From Tamarix chinensis (taxonomy: Eukaryota; Streptophyta; Magnoliopsida; Caryophyllales; Tamaricaceae): a stretch of 64,000 bases of DNA. Of the stretch, positions 35,091 to 46,662 are shown in pieces. Within the stretch, counting starts at the first letter, position 1, and every line of letters begins with the position of its first letter. Below the pieces are notes generated by a model. That model was not told the origin of the DNA. It worked only from the letters and a program-made list of their open reading frames with translations, and made no database searches. A program made the position numbers and the translations under genes. Location: the NCBI GenBank assembly GCA_030549775.1, contig CM060171.1, forward strand, positions 144,728,859 through 144,792,858, in the 5' to 3' direction.

Positions 35091-35199
35091 TTCTTTTATT
35101 GTAATACCCCTAAATTTACTACTAAAAAAATTCGTTTAATTTAAAAGAGTTTAATGGAAACGAGAAGATAAAACTGTAAATTCGGGGGCATTACCGCCA

Positions 35200-35244
35200 C
35201 ACTTAGTACCAGATCGGTTCGCTCCTACCATTCTGTTACTAAGT
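35200..35244 (-). other. Terminal hairpin of unit F
   Basis: CACTTAGTAC (35200-35209) faces GTTACTAAGT (35235-35244), which pairs with one mismatch or bulge. Same context as in unit A (GCCTTAG and GTGGCGGTAAT on the minus strand). Confidence 0.6.
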
Positions 35245-35595
35245 ACTAAGGCTAAACCAAATTAACCATCAAATACGAGTTGATAATAAAACACCAGTCA
35301 GTAGTAAAACACGAGTCATACATAATCAGAGTGCGGAAAAATAAAAGTACAATCCAATTGTACAATTTTAAGGTTCCAAAGGTTTGAAACATTGTACATC
35401 AGAAATAGACTAAATTTAAAGACATAAGAAAGATAAAGTGGACGATAGACTCCGGCCACATCACTCTCGACCCCCAAGCTAGGTCCGGACTCAACTCTGG
35501 TCCCGCCCGATGCCTCACAAGCGTCGTAGGCATCGAATATAGAATCACCAACCTGCACTAAATTAGAGGGGCCTTCTGCTCATGGGAATAAGAAG

Positions 35596-35631
35596 CACCC
35601 ATGAAACGGGTGGTCAGTACGCTACGTACTG
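35596..35631 (-). other. Tandem hairpins of unit F
   Basis: CACCC (35596-35600) with GGGTG (35608-35612), then CAGTACGCTACGTACTG (35615-35631) with perfect arms CAGTACG/CGTACTG and a three-base loop. An almost identical pair occurs in unit I. Confidence 0.8.
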
Positions 35632-35816
35632 AGCAAGGTAACCGTATAACTAAGGCCAAACATACAAGGCACACAACATATGCATGATCATATAGGCAAC
35701 ATAAAACAATACAGATAGTGAGGCCGGTTATGCTCCAGTTAGACTTGTTCTTTAAATCTCTTAACGACGTACTCAATTTCACATATACTCTTTATTAATC
35801 CATATGAGCACGAGAG

Positions 35817-36165
35817 CCCCACTATTATAGTCGGTGGACTGGAGATACGTATAGGGCAGAACGCTCTTGACCACTATTATTCGCCGGTGGATCGGTCTCT
35901 AGGGCAAAACGTTCCTGGTCACTATTATTTGCCCGTGAACCGGTCTAGCCCCGACTCACATGGTATTCCACTGTAAGTATTAGTGCATTTTCCATGTCTT
36001 AGTTTTATCACGTTTGGTTTGTTAAGCACATAATTCCCCACTATTATAGCCGGTGGATCGGAATCATACAGGGCAACACGCTCTTGGCCACTATTATTCG
36101 CAGTGGATCGGTCTCTAGGGCACCCCGGCTCCTGGCCACTATTATTCACCGGTGGATCGTTCTGG
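35817..36165 (-). repeat. Motif array of unit F
   Basis: Six copies of CCACTATTATAGCCGGTGG type, near 35818, 35871, 35917, 36037, 36089 and 36137, with linkers containing GGGCARAACGCTCYTG. The box TTAAGTGATTAGTGTTTTA follows at about 36190. Confidence 0.8.
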
Positions 36166-37384
36166 GCCCAGCTCAACAATCTTTCTCTTTAAGTGATTAG
36201 TGTTTTATTGTATCTTTTTCAACAAATTCCGCCCTAGACATGCATGGCTAACTCCAGCTATACTTATCCTCCCAAGAGGGCCTATCTCGTATCTTGAGAC
36301 CTCTGCGCCTCCTAACTCGCCCGACATCCTTCCCTTAATCTGCTTGCTCACATCGGGAACCTGTCTCCTAATTGTGTGGGTCTAGGCCCACCACCTTATA
36401 TCCCAAAGTCCACTCACCGAATTCCCTTAGGGGTTTCTCCAAAAACCCTAACTTGGGCCTATGTGGCCCATCCCTTTTCTGCCTCATACAATCCAGACTT
36501 ATTCTAGCACCCCTACACATCACGACCCTTCGGTTCAACCCTCACTTCATGTCCCACTCATTCTCACTTATTTTTATTATTCTCTTTTTCTTCTTTCCCC
36601 TACCCAAATTAGGGTTCCTTCTAACTCTAGCCTAGTCTCCTACACACCCTTATTCTGGTCCACGTACTATTTTTCGCCCAAAGCCCCCAAACACCCAAAC
36701 GATACTTCTCTTACCTTCCACACGCCCCGAGTCATCTTTCCGTACATAAGGTTCGCCCCATGCGGACCTTAACCACCCTATGCAAACCCTAGTTCCTCCT
36801 ATTCCCCCCCACTAGCCAGCTTACTTCCCCTTGGTTATCTTTCTTTCCCAAATTTCTTTTTCATGCTCTCAAACCACATCACCACATCAAATACCCTAGC
36901 ATGCATGTCCTAAGGCCACAACATATCACAACTTGTAGCACATCCACATTAATACATAACAAAAGCGGTCACATGGATGTACCTCGGATTCCAAACTGCA
37001 CTACAGATAAAACAGGTAAGATAATAACATGTAAAACACGACGTATAATCATACGAGACATCCAAGGCAAGTAGGTCACATATCACACAAGCGGCCTTAG
37101 CTATACCCTTACCTAAATCGGCGCCAGGCTTGGAGCACGCTCCTACGCCTCCTGGAAGTTGTAAATCGATTCACCTATAAGAGGAAAATACTATGGATCA
37201 ATCTCCCTCTACCAGAATTACCATACTTTTCCTATCTTACCCCTATCATGGCCTAATACTAAGGCTAATATTAATAATAGTAGTTTATAAATAAAAAGGT
37301 AGGGTTATTATGATTCTCAAGATAGTTAATCGAATCACCACTAATCAAAGTAAGTCTTGGTATATTCGTAGTATTAAAGTAAGG

Positions 37385-37627
37385 GTTCCAATATTACTAG
37401 TAATAATGTTATTAATAATACTAATAATAATAAGAATACTAATAATAATGATAGTAATAATGATAATAATGATGATAATAATACTAATAATAATAATAGC
37501 TAGTGAAAATAATAATAATAATAGTGACAATACTAATCATAAAAAGAATACTAAAATAATAATAATAATAATAAAGGTAATAACGATGATAATAATAGTT
37601 AGAGTAATAAATATAACAAATATAACG

Positions 37628-37697
<70 letters not shown>

Positions 37698-38135
37698 CAA
37701 CAACAACAACAACAACAATAATAATAATAACCACCACAACCATGGTAGTAATACTAATAATAATGATAATGATAATAACGATAATAGTAACACCCTTAAT
37801 AATAAGAATGCTAAAATTAATAATAATAGTAGAGGTAATAACAATGATAATAACGGTTAGAATAATAAACATAATAATAATAATAGTAATAATATTAATG
37901 ATAATGATGATGATGATGATGATAATAATAATAATAATAATATAGTAATAATAATAATAATAATAATAACACAACCAGGTTTTAGTCTTAATTAATACCA
38001 TTAATTAGAAACTCTCCGGAATTAAGGTTAGGACATAATAGTAATAATAGTAGTAGTAGTAGTAATAATAATAGTAGAAATAATCATAATAATGATAATA
38101 ATAATCATAATAATACTAATAATAATAGTTAATAA
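37385..38135. repeat. (AAT)n microsatellite of unit F
   Basis: Nearly pure AAT run at about 37628-37692 with ACA and ACC blocks after it, and imperfect AAT/ATG copies on both sides. It is the complement of the tract at the same place in A. Poly-isoleucine frames on both strands are artefacts. Confidence 0.9.
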
Positions 38136-38626
38136 TATTAAAAATCATTAACGCTTTTATTATTCAGGGTTTAGGGTTCAAGGAGGGGGGGGAACCTGGC
38201 TGGGTGGTGGTGCCGGTGGCGGCGGCGGTGGAGGGAGGAAGAAGTGGAGAGATGGATGTGGAGGCTAGGGGAGAGGGAAGTAGGGGAGGTGTGGGGTGGT
38301 AGGGCAGGATTCCCTGGTTGTTTTGGGGGGTAGAGTTAGCGTTGTAGGCGGTGGAATCAGCGGCAACCAGCGGTGCGAAGGCGGCGCAGGGTTGAATGGG
38401 GTTGTTTGGGGAGGCAATTTTGCACGGCCGGGGCGGCTCGTGCAGGGCGAGGCAAGGAAGGCTGGTGGTTGGGTTGTGTAGAGGGCGGTGCAGGGAGAAT
38501 TTTGGTGGCCGGAGCGGGCGACGAAGTCGGCCGACAGTGGAGGAATGGCTGGCTAAATAACGGATGGCGCACGATTTGGTTTTCTACGCTCCAAATTCCA
38601 AACCCGATTATGGAAGCCCTCGGGGC

Positions 38627-38634
38627 TATTTATA
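38627..38634 (-). promoter_or_regulatory. TATA box of unit F
   Basis: TATAAATA on the minus strand preceded by GGCC, 812 bp from the unit's start. The sequence just downstream (CCAAATCGTGCG region) is where transcription of the LTR would begin. In unit A the same spot is interrupted by Cassandra. Confidence 0.6.
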
Positions 38635-39462
38635 GGCCAATCGAGAAGGAAAAATGACAAGGACGCGTGGCAGAGTAGGGGGCAGGGTTATGGCGTCTGT
38701 ACGACGAGAATGACCGGCACAGGTCTGCGTGTGTAAACCGTGAGTTGTCGGGGATAGAGGGAGATGGCGTGCAGGAGAAGGGAGGAGCGGTCTTGTCGAA
38801 ATAGCCGGGGAGTTAACTGGGAGGAGAGGGGAGGAATGGCTGGTGCAGTTGGCGTGGGCGTTGCAGCCTTTTTCCGACAAAAATCTCGGTTGCAGGCTCG
38901 AGCTGGAGGTTGAAAATGAAGGGAGGGCTAGACCGGCGGTCCAGGGGAGAAGAAAAAGAAAGAAAAGAAAGGCCGAACCTGCCAGGAGAGGGGAGGAGAG
39001 GCGCTGGAGTTGGGCCGCGCAGGGAAAGGGTGAGGTTGGGCCAACGGGCCGGCCCGAGTCGGGGAAAAAGAAAAATAAGGAAGAGAAGGAAAGGAAAGAA
39101 AAGGAAAAAGAGGGGGGAAAAGGGAAATAAAGGAAAAGAAAGGAAATTGTGGATTAGTTTAACCAATATAATTTGGGTAATTTGAGATATTAAATAAAAT
39201 ATAAATATTAAAATAATAATTAAATTCTCTTTTTAGGCTAATTTAGGGATTTTGAAAGAATTTCCTTAAATTTCATTTTAATTAGAAAAATACTCAAATT
39301 TTCCTATTTAAAATTATTTATAAATTTTCCCTAGATTTACCTTAATTAATTCCCTCTTATTTTAATAAAAATACTTTATTTAATTAGTTTCCTAATAATT
39401 CCTTGTTTGGCCATGATTTTCTAAATTAGGGTTTTGAGGTATTTCATTTATAGGGTGCCAAC

Positions 39463-40480
39463 TAGGGGTGATCATAATTTGGTTTGATTTGGTTTCAGTC
39501 TCAAACCAAACCCAATTATATTTTTGCAATTTAGAAAAATCTCAAACCAAATCAAACCAAATTATTTTTTGAACATTCTAAATCAAACTATATTAGTGAT
39601 TTGTAGTTTGGTTTATTTTGATTTATGATTTTTGCATATTAAATATCAAAAATTAATTACTCAACTTAAATTTACCTTAATATTTTTATGAAAATAGAGA
39701 TAATGAACAATCAATACTAAATTATAATTTAGAAAGGTCGTTTTTATAGCAATATTTAATGTATTATAAACTTATGTAAATATAGTTATATATATGTAAC
39801 TATTATTTATATATAAGCCATACTTGCATTTGCAAGAAAAATAAAATGGAAACATAATTCAAGTAATGCGTGAATCAAATAATATTTTTTAAAAAATCTT
39901 TAATTACTTTATGTATTTAAATAAAAAAAGAGGTAAACGTGTTTATATGAATTCTTTTAGATAAATAATGAAAAAAAAATATTGTTACAAAAAAGATTCT
40001 TAATAAATACATATACTTACAAAACAACTATTAACTATAATTGCAATGAATAATACTCACTTTATAGCTCTATTACTAATAATATATATAATTTTTAAAA
40101 TTTCAAACCGTAAACAAATCAAACAATAAAATTATAATTTGATACCGATATATTCACCTGTCAACTTAACAACCGTCAATTTGAATATCCCTCTTTACCT
40201 TCGATTAGAATTATAAATAAAGCGAACCAAATACCTTTAAACTTAGGTTTAACATACGTAATAAATGAGTGTACAATAAGGTTTAGATTTGACTTGTTTA
40301 ACTAAATAAATAAATTAGACTAAGTTTTATCTAGCTCACAAGTCAAAACTATAAATTAACATAACCGAACTATTTTAAACTTAAAATTTGACTTATTTAA
40401 TAAAATAAAATAAAATAAATTTTTAATAAACTAAATCAAATAAAATACTAAATTAACTCGACTCACGCCCATACATTTTG
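39463..40480. mobile_element. hAT-like non-autonomous repeat(s) upstream of QCR10
   Basis: It begins TAGGGGTGATCATAATTTGG and contains many AAACCAAACC/GGTTTGGTTT blocks in both orientations near its ends. It closes with GACTCACGCCCATA. Starts of the type TAGGGGTG and subterminal inverted repeats are typical of hAT-like short elements in plants. Two elements may be adjacent, with the second from about 40185. I found no convincing 8-bp target duplication. Confidence 0.45.
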
Positions 40481-40492
40481 CTTATATATTAT

Positions 40493-40499
40493 TTACCAC
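40493..40499 (+). promoter_or_regulatory. Candidate TATA box of QCR10
   Basis: TATATAT lies about 225 bp upstream of the start codon, immediately beyond the hAT-like repeat. The stretch 40500-40717 is less AT-rich, as expected for a short core promoter plus 5' leader. The exact start of transcription is not visible. Confidence 0.4.
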
Positions 40500-40717
40500 A
40501 ACACCGACCCGAAGATTCGCTGCACATACTGAAGGCCCGCTTCGTAATCTTACGGTTTCGTTGTTGGCTGGCGTCTTCATAATTGACCAATTGTGGAAGC
40601 ATCTTCTGTCTCTTCTGTTCGTTCCAGATCTGAAATTGCAGCTAAGGCGGCTCCTTTCGTCTCCTTTCAGCTCAACTAGGGTTCAAATATTTCAACGATT
40701 TAAAGAAGTAATCTAAA

Positions 40718-40849
40718 ATGGTGTCACCAGCTTCTTCATCCGGAATCTCCAAGTTCCTTAAGCCATCTATGCGTCCTCAATCCACTGACGTCCAGGCCGC
40801 GGTATTTTGGGGCGTCGCCGCCGGTTCTGCCGCTCTCTATCTCGTCCAG
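40718..40849 (+). CDS. QCR10: Cytochrome bc1 complex subunit 10 (6.7 kDa protein), coding exon 1
   Basis: Codons 1-44 of a 61-residue protein. Residues 11-25 (SKFLKPSMRPQSTDV) are followed by an Ala/Gly-rich membrane helix, about 27-44, containing FWGVAAGSAALYLVQ. This pattern matches the plant ubiquinol-cytochrome c reductase 6.7 kDa subunit, a single-pass inner-membrane protein of respiratory complex III. The exon ends CAG before GTACTA at a phase 0 donor. Reading on into the intron gives a spurious longer frame to 40915. The identification is by recalled family resemblance, strengthened by exon 2 supplying exactly the expected C-terminus. Confidence 0.82.
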
Positions 40850-41221
40850 GTACTATATTATTCCTCTCTTCTGCTATCTGCTTCCATATCTCTTCTTACT
40901 TTATTATTCTGTTGATAATGATTTAGTGATCTGTTTCGTTTATATTTTGTTCGATTTGGCTTTGGGGGTTGTTGACCTCAGATTTAATTGCTACACTCGG
41001 TGATTAATCTCTTTCCCTCGCTTCCTTTTATTTGACCTTCTTATTATTAATATTTTGGCGTGTGGAAGGCTGGACTATAAGAATGGCGATAGAGGTTTAT
41101 TGATGAATGATTAGGAGATTATTAGAGTGGAGAAATAAAATATTTTGTTGCTACTTACTCCTTAGCCGTATCAACAAGTGAATATTGAATTTGTCACCTG
41201 TTCTTTTACGATCAGAAATTT

Positions 41222-41550
41222 TGATGCAAGGCTAATGATTTGGATGCGTTTATCTCTAAAGAGCAGTGACCACTCCAGCAAGGATGGTTCAGAGAAGGAA
41301 ATAAGTTAAGAAAAGAGGGAATTGTTCTGGTAAAGGCTTGCGTTGCCCTCAGCCCTTTATTATCTTAAATAAGAAAATGACAGAAAAATAATAGACGGTT
41401 ACATTACTCAGCAAAACAGAAAGGGAATAATCAAAATATGTATATTCTCTAGCTAAGGACAACAAATAGATGACAGCAAATCAATTGTGCTGTTAGCCAC
41501 TAATGTAATCGTGGAGCTTCTTGGGCCTTGCCACAGTGATATGTGCATCA
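41222..41550 (-). repeat. 3' LTR of the Ty3 element
   Basis: 329 bp beginning TGATGCA and ending TGCATCA on the + strand, a perfect 7-bp terminal inverted repeat. It aligns with 46311-46662 with many substitutions and small indels. Confidence 0.92.
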
Positions 41551-41563
41551 ATACCCCCTTCTC
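41551..41563 (-). other. Polypurine tract of the Ty3 element
   Basis: On the minus strand GAGAAGGGGGTAT directly precedes the 3' LTR. This fixes the minus orientation independently of the coding domains. Confidence 0.75.
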
Positions 41564-44420
41564 GTGGAATGGCCTTGTCCTCAAGGGTGATGAAAGGAAA
41601 ACTGTTTTTTGAACCGGACCATCTCCTCCCAATTAGCTTCAGCTGGGCTAGTGTGTTTCCATTGGATCAAAACTTATATGTGCCAATGCCCATTTCTTTT
41701 GACCTTCCTAGTATCCAGATGATGCAAAGGTTGATACACAAGTTTTTGACTTTCTTCTTGATCAGGGAATGGTATGGCGAGTGCTGGGTTAGGTTTGGGA
41801 CACCACTTAAATACTGAAATATGAAAGATTGAGAGTATCTTAGCAATGAGAGGTGGCTGTAGGCAATAAGATGTGTTGCCATTTCGTTTAGTGACATGAA
41901 AGGGTCCATAGTATTTCTTGGCTAGCTTGTTGGAATCTCGGTTGGTGACCATGGAATTTGTGTAGGGTTCTAGCTACTGTCCCACTATAAAGTATAAACT
42001 CCTTGTCTCTCCTGCATTTAATGACTTCATTCTTTATTCTGACTTGAGCCTATAGGAGATGTTGCTTAAGGCACTTGAGTAGCTCATCTCAATTGATCAA
42101 AGCATTCTCCAATGACTCAATGTTGGTGGCTCCATCCTCATAGTCGACTATGGGAGGTGCAGGGCAACCATAAACTACTTGGAATGGTAACATGCCAATG
42201 GCATTGGGATGGCAAGTGTTGTACCATAGCTCTACCAATGGAAAAAACTGGACCCATAACTTTGGTTGTTCACTTGCATATAACTAAAGGTATGTTTCAA
42301 GGCATTAAAGCGCTACTCTTGTACAAATGAGGGCCATGTAGTTGAAACAATTTTGCCCAAAAATGGCTGCAAAACATAGAGTCTGAGACAACAATCCTTG
42401 GAAATCCATGGAGCCTAACAACTTCCTCCACAAAGTAGGCAACTAATTTCACAACTCCAATTATAGGAGGCAAAACAATGAAATGGGTATATTTAGATAG
42501 GCAGTCAACTATGACATAAATATTTTCTTGACCTTGGGAAGGAGGCATACTTGGGTTTTGTCCTTCATATTTGACTAGGTATAGGATGGTTGCAACACCC
42601 CTTTCAAGGCAGCTGCCTCTAGCTTAGATTGCAAGCAAACAGTACAACAACTCACATGTTGCTAAATGTCTTTCTCCATAAAGGGCTAATAGAAGCTGGT
42701 AGATATATGTCTACTTGCATCTGATTTAGCAACGCCCGAATGGCCCTAAATTAGTGAATCATGGCAAAGCTCCATGATTTGTAATTTGAGAGAATCTTGA
42801 TTTGGAATCTTGATATGCCCTTTTGTATAGTACAAACCCATGTCGCTCAGACAATCCTGAAGGTGCCTTCCCTACCGCAATTAACTCACTCAAGTGTTGT
42901 AGCTTGGCATCCTGATTGGTCACTTCCCTCAATTGGTCCATGAGTGAATCAATTGGATAGGAGATAGATTGAAGTTCTTCCATAGCCTCGTGTGTCTAGC
43001 AAGATAAGGTGATTGTTTGCAAGATTCACTGGCATTTTTGTGAAAATTTTCAAATTCTAATTCGAGCAATTTTGTGAGCCACCTTTGTTGTTCCGAAGTG
43101 TGGATGACTTGATGAGTGAGGTGGCGCAAGCTGTGATGATGGTAAATTGACAACCGAACAAGTATTGATGTCATTTGTTTACGACACTTGTTATAGTGTG
43201 CATTTCCTTGCTATATGCCTACAAAGATTGGATTCTTTGGCCCAATTTTTTATTGTATAATGTCATAGGATGATTTCTTTGAGAGATGGCAACTATTGAG
43301 GCATTGGGCTCTACACAGAAAGGAAGGAGAAAATTCAGCAGTACAGGAATTGGGGTTTTGGTGTGTGCACGCTTGAGTTGTTCAAAAGTCCTTGGGCTTT
43401 TTGGGTCCATTAGAAAGTATCCCCCTTTAATAAGTCAATAATGGGGTTGGCTAGGCTATCATAGTCTTTGATGAGTCTTTTATAATAACCAGTAAGATCT
43501 AGAAATCCACATACTGCTGTAATTGTTGAGGGAATGGCCACTTGACCATTGCCTCTATTTTTGATGGATCTACCTAAACCCCCTGAGCAGTGACTATATG
43601 GCCCAAGTATTCAACTTGACTTTGCCCAATGCAACACTATGAGAGCTTAGCTTAAAAATCATTACGTGTAATGTGACGCCACTTGTAAGTGTTGAAGGTG
43701 GGTATTTTTGTCTAGGTTATAGACCAAGCAATAAAATCGCGGTGGTGGTATCGGAGCGTTGCGAACGATATTTTATATGCTACGGTTGTCACGGCGTGAT
43801 TTTTTATTTTTTATTTCACAATAAAGATTAGCAAATACCAGTAAATATCGTCAAATATCGGTCGATAATTGATATATTGTTGATAAATATATGAAATTCT
43901 AAATCCGTCGCATATCATCAATTTCACGTATCGGCTGACCCAAAATTTGATCAATATCGGCCGATATTGCCTATCGGGACCGATATTTAATTGTATGTTG
44001 TAGACGAGTATATCATTGAAAAATACAAGGACATTTTTGGAGTAAGGTCGAAATATTTGGTTTAGTGGCTTGAAAAGTAGAAAGGGTGTTCGAAAGGCAT
44101 GAATAAAAATTCACAGCAATCATCATGTGTTCAAAAAATTGTTTTGGGAATTTTGGGTGGATGAATTTGGATTTGGAAATATCCACTCTTAAGATCTAAT
44201 TTGGAGAAGAATGAAGCCCCATGCAACTCATCTAGAAGCTTATCTACTGTCAGAATCATAAATTGGTCTTGCATGGTGATGACCTTTAAAGTCTAATAGT
44301 CAACGCAATATCTACATGCGATTTTTTTTTGACCTAGTAAAACCGGGGAAGAGAAGAGGCTAGAGGATGGCCTTGTAATTTCATTATAGATCATCTTGCT
44401 GCTTTGATGCTCTATTTCTT
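41564..44420 (-). pseudogene. Ty3 pol remnant: reverse transcriptase, RNase H, integrase, chromodomain
   Basis: On the minus strand, starting from the high coordinate: reverse transcriptase blocks at about 44330-44180 (CRYCVDY, LLDELHGASFFSKLDLKSG) and 44040-44000 (FFNDILVYN); RNase H at 43410-43219 (FEQLKRAHTKTPIPVL, FCVEPNAS); integrase zinc-binding region near 42700-42600 and core at 42530-42350 (VDCLSKYTHFI, DSMFCSHFWAKLF); integrase C-terminal block at 41910-41820 (KLAKKYYGPFHVTKRNG); chromodomain at 41670-41570 (PAEANWEEMVRFKKQF). Stops and shifts separate the blocks. Confidence 0.88.
43725..44000. mobile_element. Short AT-rich insertion, copy 1, inside the Ty3 reverse transcriptase
   Basis: It splits the reverse transcriptase between the catalytic-loop block (FFNDILVYN) and the following NLDKNTHLQHLQV block. 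Flanks GTTATAGA and GTTGTAGA look like an imperfect 8-bp target duplication. It aligns with 44745-45025: both begin AAGYAATAAAAYCGC and contain GATAAATATATGAAATTCTA and CGTATCRGCTGACCCAAAAT. The borders are approximate. The superfamily is not identified; hAT is possible from the 8-bp flank. Confidence 0.65.
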
Positions 44421-44744
44421 CCTTATGAAAATGGGAGTATTTGTGGGACCTCACATTCACCGATTAGGCCCATGCATGTACATTGATCCGGTGATCTAAG
44501 TCTCTATGAGGGGTAGACTTTAAGGAGGCTCAAAAAACTTGTGGAATTGATCTAGTATGTCTTGTAGATATGGGATCATAGTTTGAGGGTCTACTGGTGT
44601 CCTGTTATGCAACTAAATGTGGTAGTATATAGCTTGGGCAATTTTTCAATGGATATGCTTGACTTCTTGTAGTGTGATTGGGTTGTGTTCATCTTTTATA
44701 GATGTCCCTTTCAAACGTATGGGACTTCCCTGGTATCAGTTGTA

Positions 44745-45025
44745 ACTAGACCAAACATTTGCAACAAGTAATAAAACCGCAGTTGCGATTGTAGGTGTGG
44801 TCATGGTGTTGCAAATGGTATTTTTATATATCGTGGCTTGTTTTTTATTTACAAAACATATGATCAAATATTCATAAATATTATCAAATATCTGTAAATA
44901 TTGACAAATATCGTCGATAAATATATGAAATTCTAAAACTATTGCGTATCGCCAATCTTACGTATCAGCTGACCCAAAATTGAATAAATATCAACTAATA
45001 TTGCGTATTATGACCGCTATTAGAT
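44745..45025. mobile_element. Short AT-rich insertion, copy 2, in the same Ty3 element
   Basis: Second copy of the sequence at 43725-44000, same orientation, diverged from it. It lies between the reverse transcriptase region and gag on the element's minus-strand map. No clean target duplication. Confidence 0.6.
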
Positions 45026-45699
45026 CCCTAGGATGAAGTTTGACCTAGATATTTGGAGATGAAGTTTCAATTGAAACTCCACTTTACAAATCAAAACAAC
45101 ACCACCCTTACAAACCCCTGTTGTCCTCAAGTTTTCACCATTGCTTCATTTGAGATACATAACTACTCTCAGATGCACATAGTTGTACTTACTTTTGGTG
45201 TCAATCAACATTGCCATGGGTGGCCTGGGATGGTGGCTCTTAAGCGAAGCATTCGAGGATGAGATGTTCCTGCAAGGGTGTGTAGTGAAATTTTGGATTT
45301 TGGAGGGTCATATTCAACCTCACATTCCTCCACAATAAGGGGGCCGTTCCACTTGAAGTTTCATCAACCAAATGTAGCAAGAATTGCGAAGTTTGCAACA
45401 ATGGGCTGGCTTATATTTGTCATCATAGTTATTATATAGATCTTGAGCCTTCGTGCTTGCTGCTCTATTGGGTCAAGTGATGGATGAGATAATGAGATGA
45501 GGTAGTCTTTTTTGTGGTGTGGGTATGGGTGGTAGGGCTAAGAGGGGCGGTTTTATCGACGTTGGTAAGGGCATTTATGTATTGGGTTTTTTGTAGGTAG
45601 GTTGATTGAAGGGAGCTCGGGGTTCTTATAAATTTTCCTCTACTAGCTTTGCCATGGCTATAGTTGAGGCGATAGTAGTGGCCTTGAGTAAAGCCAGCT

Positions 45700-45910
45700 C
45701 ATGCTAAATCTAGGGCTTGAACCCTGAAATAAAGCAATTCAAGATAGTTTTAGTAGAGAAGTTGGTGACTCGGTTGCAAGTGTATTTGAAAATGGCCCAA
45801 TAATTAGCTGTTGTTCCATGCTTTGTTAGTCTAAACAATGTAGCTTGATGACTCTGATAAGTCAAAGGTCCAAATCGATCATCACTCGCTGGGTAAGTGC
45901 AGCCCAAGAC
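45700..45910 (-). pseudogene. Ty3 gag remnant
   Basis: The minus-strand frame contains LFRLTKHGTTANYWAIFKYT and LNCFISGFKP. This matches the retrotransposon gag pattern of a glutamine/leucine block followed by the LxxFIxGL motif. Surrounding gag sequence is too broken to delimit. Confidence 0.7.
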
Positions 45911-46310
45911 AACAATTGCTGGTTTGGTACATCCATTGAAACCAGCTGAGTGTCTGTCTAGACATGTAAAAACTAGCTATGGCAAGCTCTTGCTCATCAG
46001 GTGTATTATGGAATGAAAAATACTGTTCTGCCTAGAAAATCGAGTCAAGTGAACTAAGCTCACATCTGAGTGGCAGGATATTTAGAGGCTCAAGGTTGAA
46101 AGGTGATTGCTCAGGATTATTGGTAGGTGTTATGGGTAATGGGGTTGTAGAATTAGAAGAGGTAGGGAGCAGTTGAGAAACCTTAGCCAAAATCTTACTG
46201 AGTGTTTAGGAGTGAGTACTCTGTGTTTGGTTGATCTTGTTAATAGCTTAATGATGGGCAGCTTGGATGTCTCACAGCATAAGGGATGTCTCTCAATAAG
46301 ATCACCAAAG

Positions 46311-46662
46311 TCATGCAGGGCTAATGATTTTGATGTGTTTATCACTAAAGTAGTGACCACTCCAGTAGGGATGGTTCAGAGAAGGAAAGAAATTTAGAGA
46401 GGAGGGAATTGTTCTGGTAAAGGTTTGTGTTGCCCTTAGCCCATCTTTACCTTAAATAAGAAAATGACCGTAAAATAATCAACGGTTATATTACTCAGCA
46501 AAACAGAAAGGGAATAATCAAAATACGGATATTCTCTAGCTAAGGATAACTGATAGATAAACGACAACAGATCAATTGTGCTGGTTGCCATTAACTTAAG
46601 GCTAGAGCTTCTTGGGTTGGGCTTTCTGCCTCTTGGGCCTGGCTGGAGTGATCTGTGCATCA
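46311..46662 (-). repeat. 5' LTR of the Ty3 element
   Basis: 352 bp. Its left end is TCATGCA (one change from TGATGCA) and its right end TGTGCATCA. It has a roughly 20-bp extra segment near 46610-46640 compared with the other LTR. Confidence 0.92.

Larger units (their letters stand above)
35100..39446 (-). mobile_element. Long LTR-family unit F
   Basis: TGTAATACCCC (35100) to GAGGTATTTCA (39446), flanked by a perfect duplication TTTAT (35095-35099 and 39447-39451); 4,347 bp. Read on the minus strand: A-rich start, C-rich leader, TATA box, second C-rich block, (TTA)n, GGAGCGTGCTCC palindrome (about 37133-37144), donor-like TTAGGTAAGGG, motif array, hairpins, acceptor-like TTTAGTGCAG, terminal hairpin. 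It is the clearest uninterrupted full copy for this subfamily. No gag or pol; frames inside are compositional. Confidence 0.9.
41222..46662 (-). mobile_element. Ty3/gypsy chromovirus with both LTRs, inside the QCR10 intron
   Basis: Two related LTRs bound the element, and the 5-bp target duplication AATTT is perfect (41217-41221 and 46663-46667). Domains read on the minus strand in Ty3 order: gag, (protease not identified), reverse transcriptase, RNase H, integrase, chromodomain. Many stops and frameshifts, plus two small insertions, make it non-functional. It lies antisense to the host gene. A primer-binding site next to the right LTR (TTTGGTGATC on the minus strand) does not clearly match tRNA-Met. 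Confidence 0.93.

Noticed and set aside
37310..38001. Poly-isoleucine and poly-leucine frames
   Set aside because: They are translations of an AAT/TTA microsatellite in several frames.
38296..39185. Possible GC-rich gene or CpG island
   Set aside because: It is the complement of the C-rich leader of unit F, equivalent to those of A and C.
40718..40915. A 65-residue protein ending in the intron
   Set aside because: The reading past 40849 is intronic; a GT donor and the exact family C-terminus at 52836-52889 explain it better.
41222..46662. Endogenous pararetrovirus
   Set aside because: LTRs, polypurine tract, Ty3 order with integrase and chromodomain, and a 5-bp target duplication all indicate an LTR retrotransposon.
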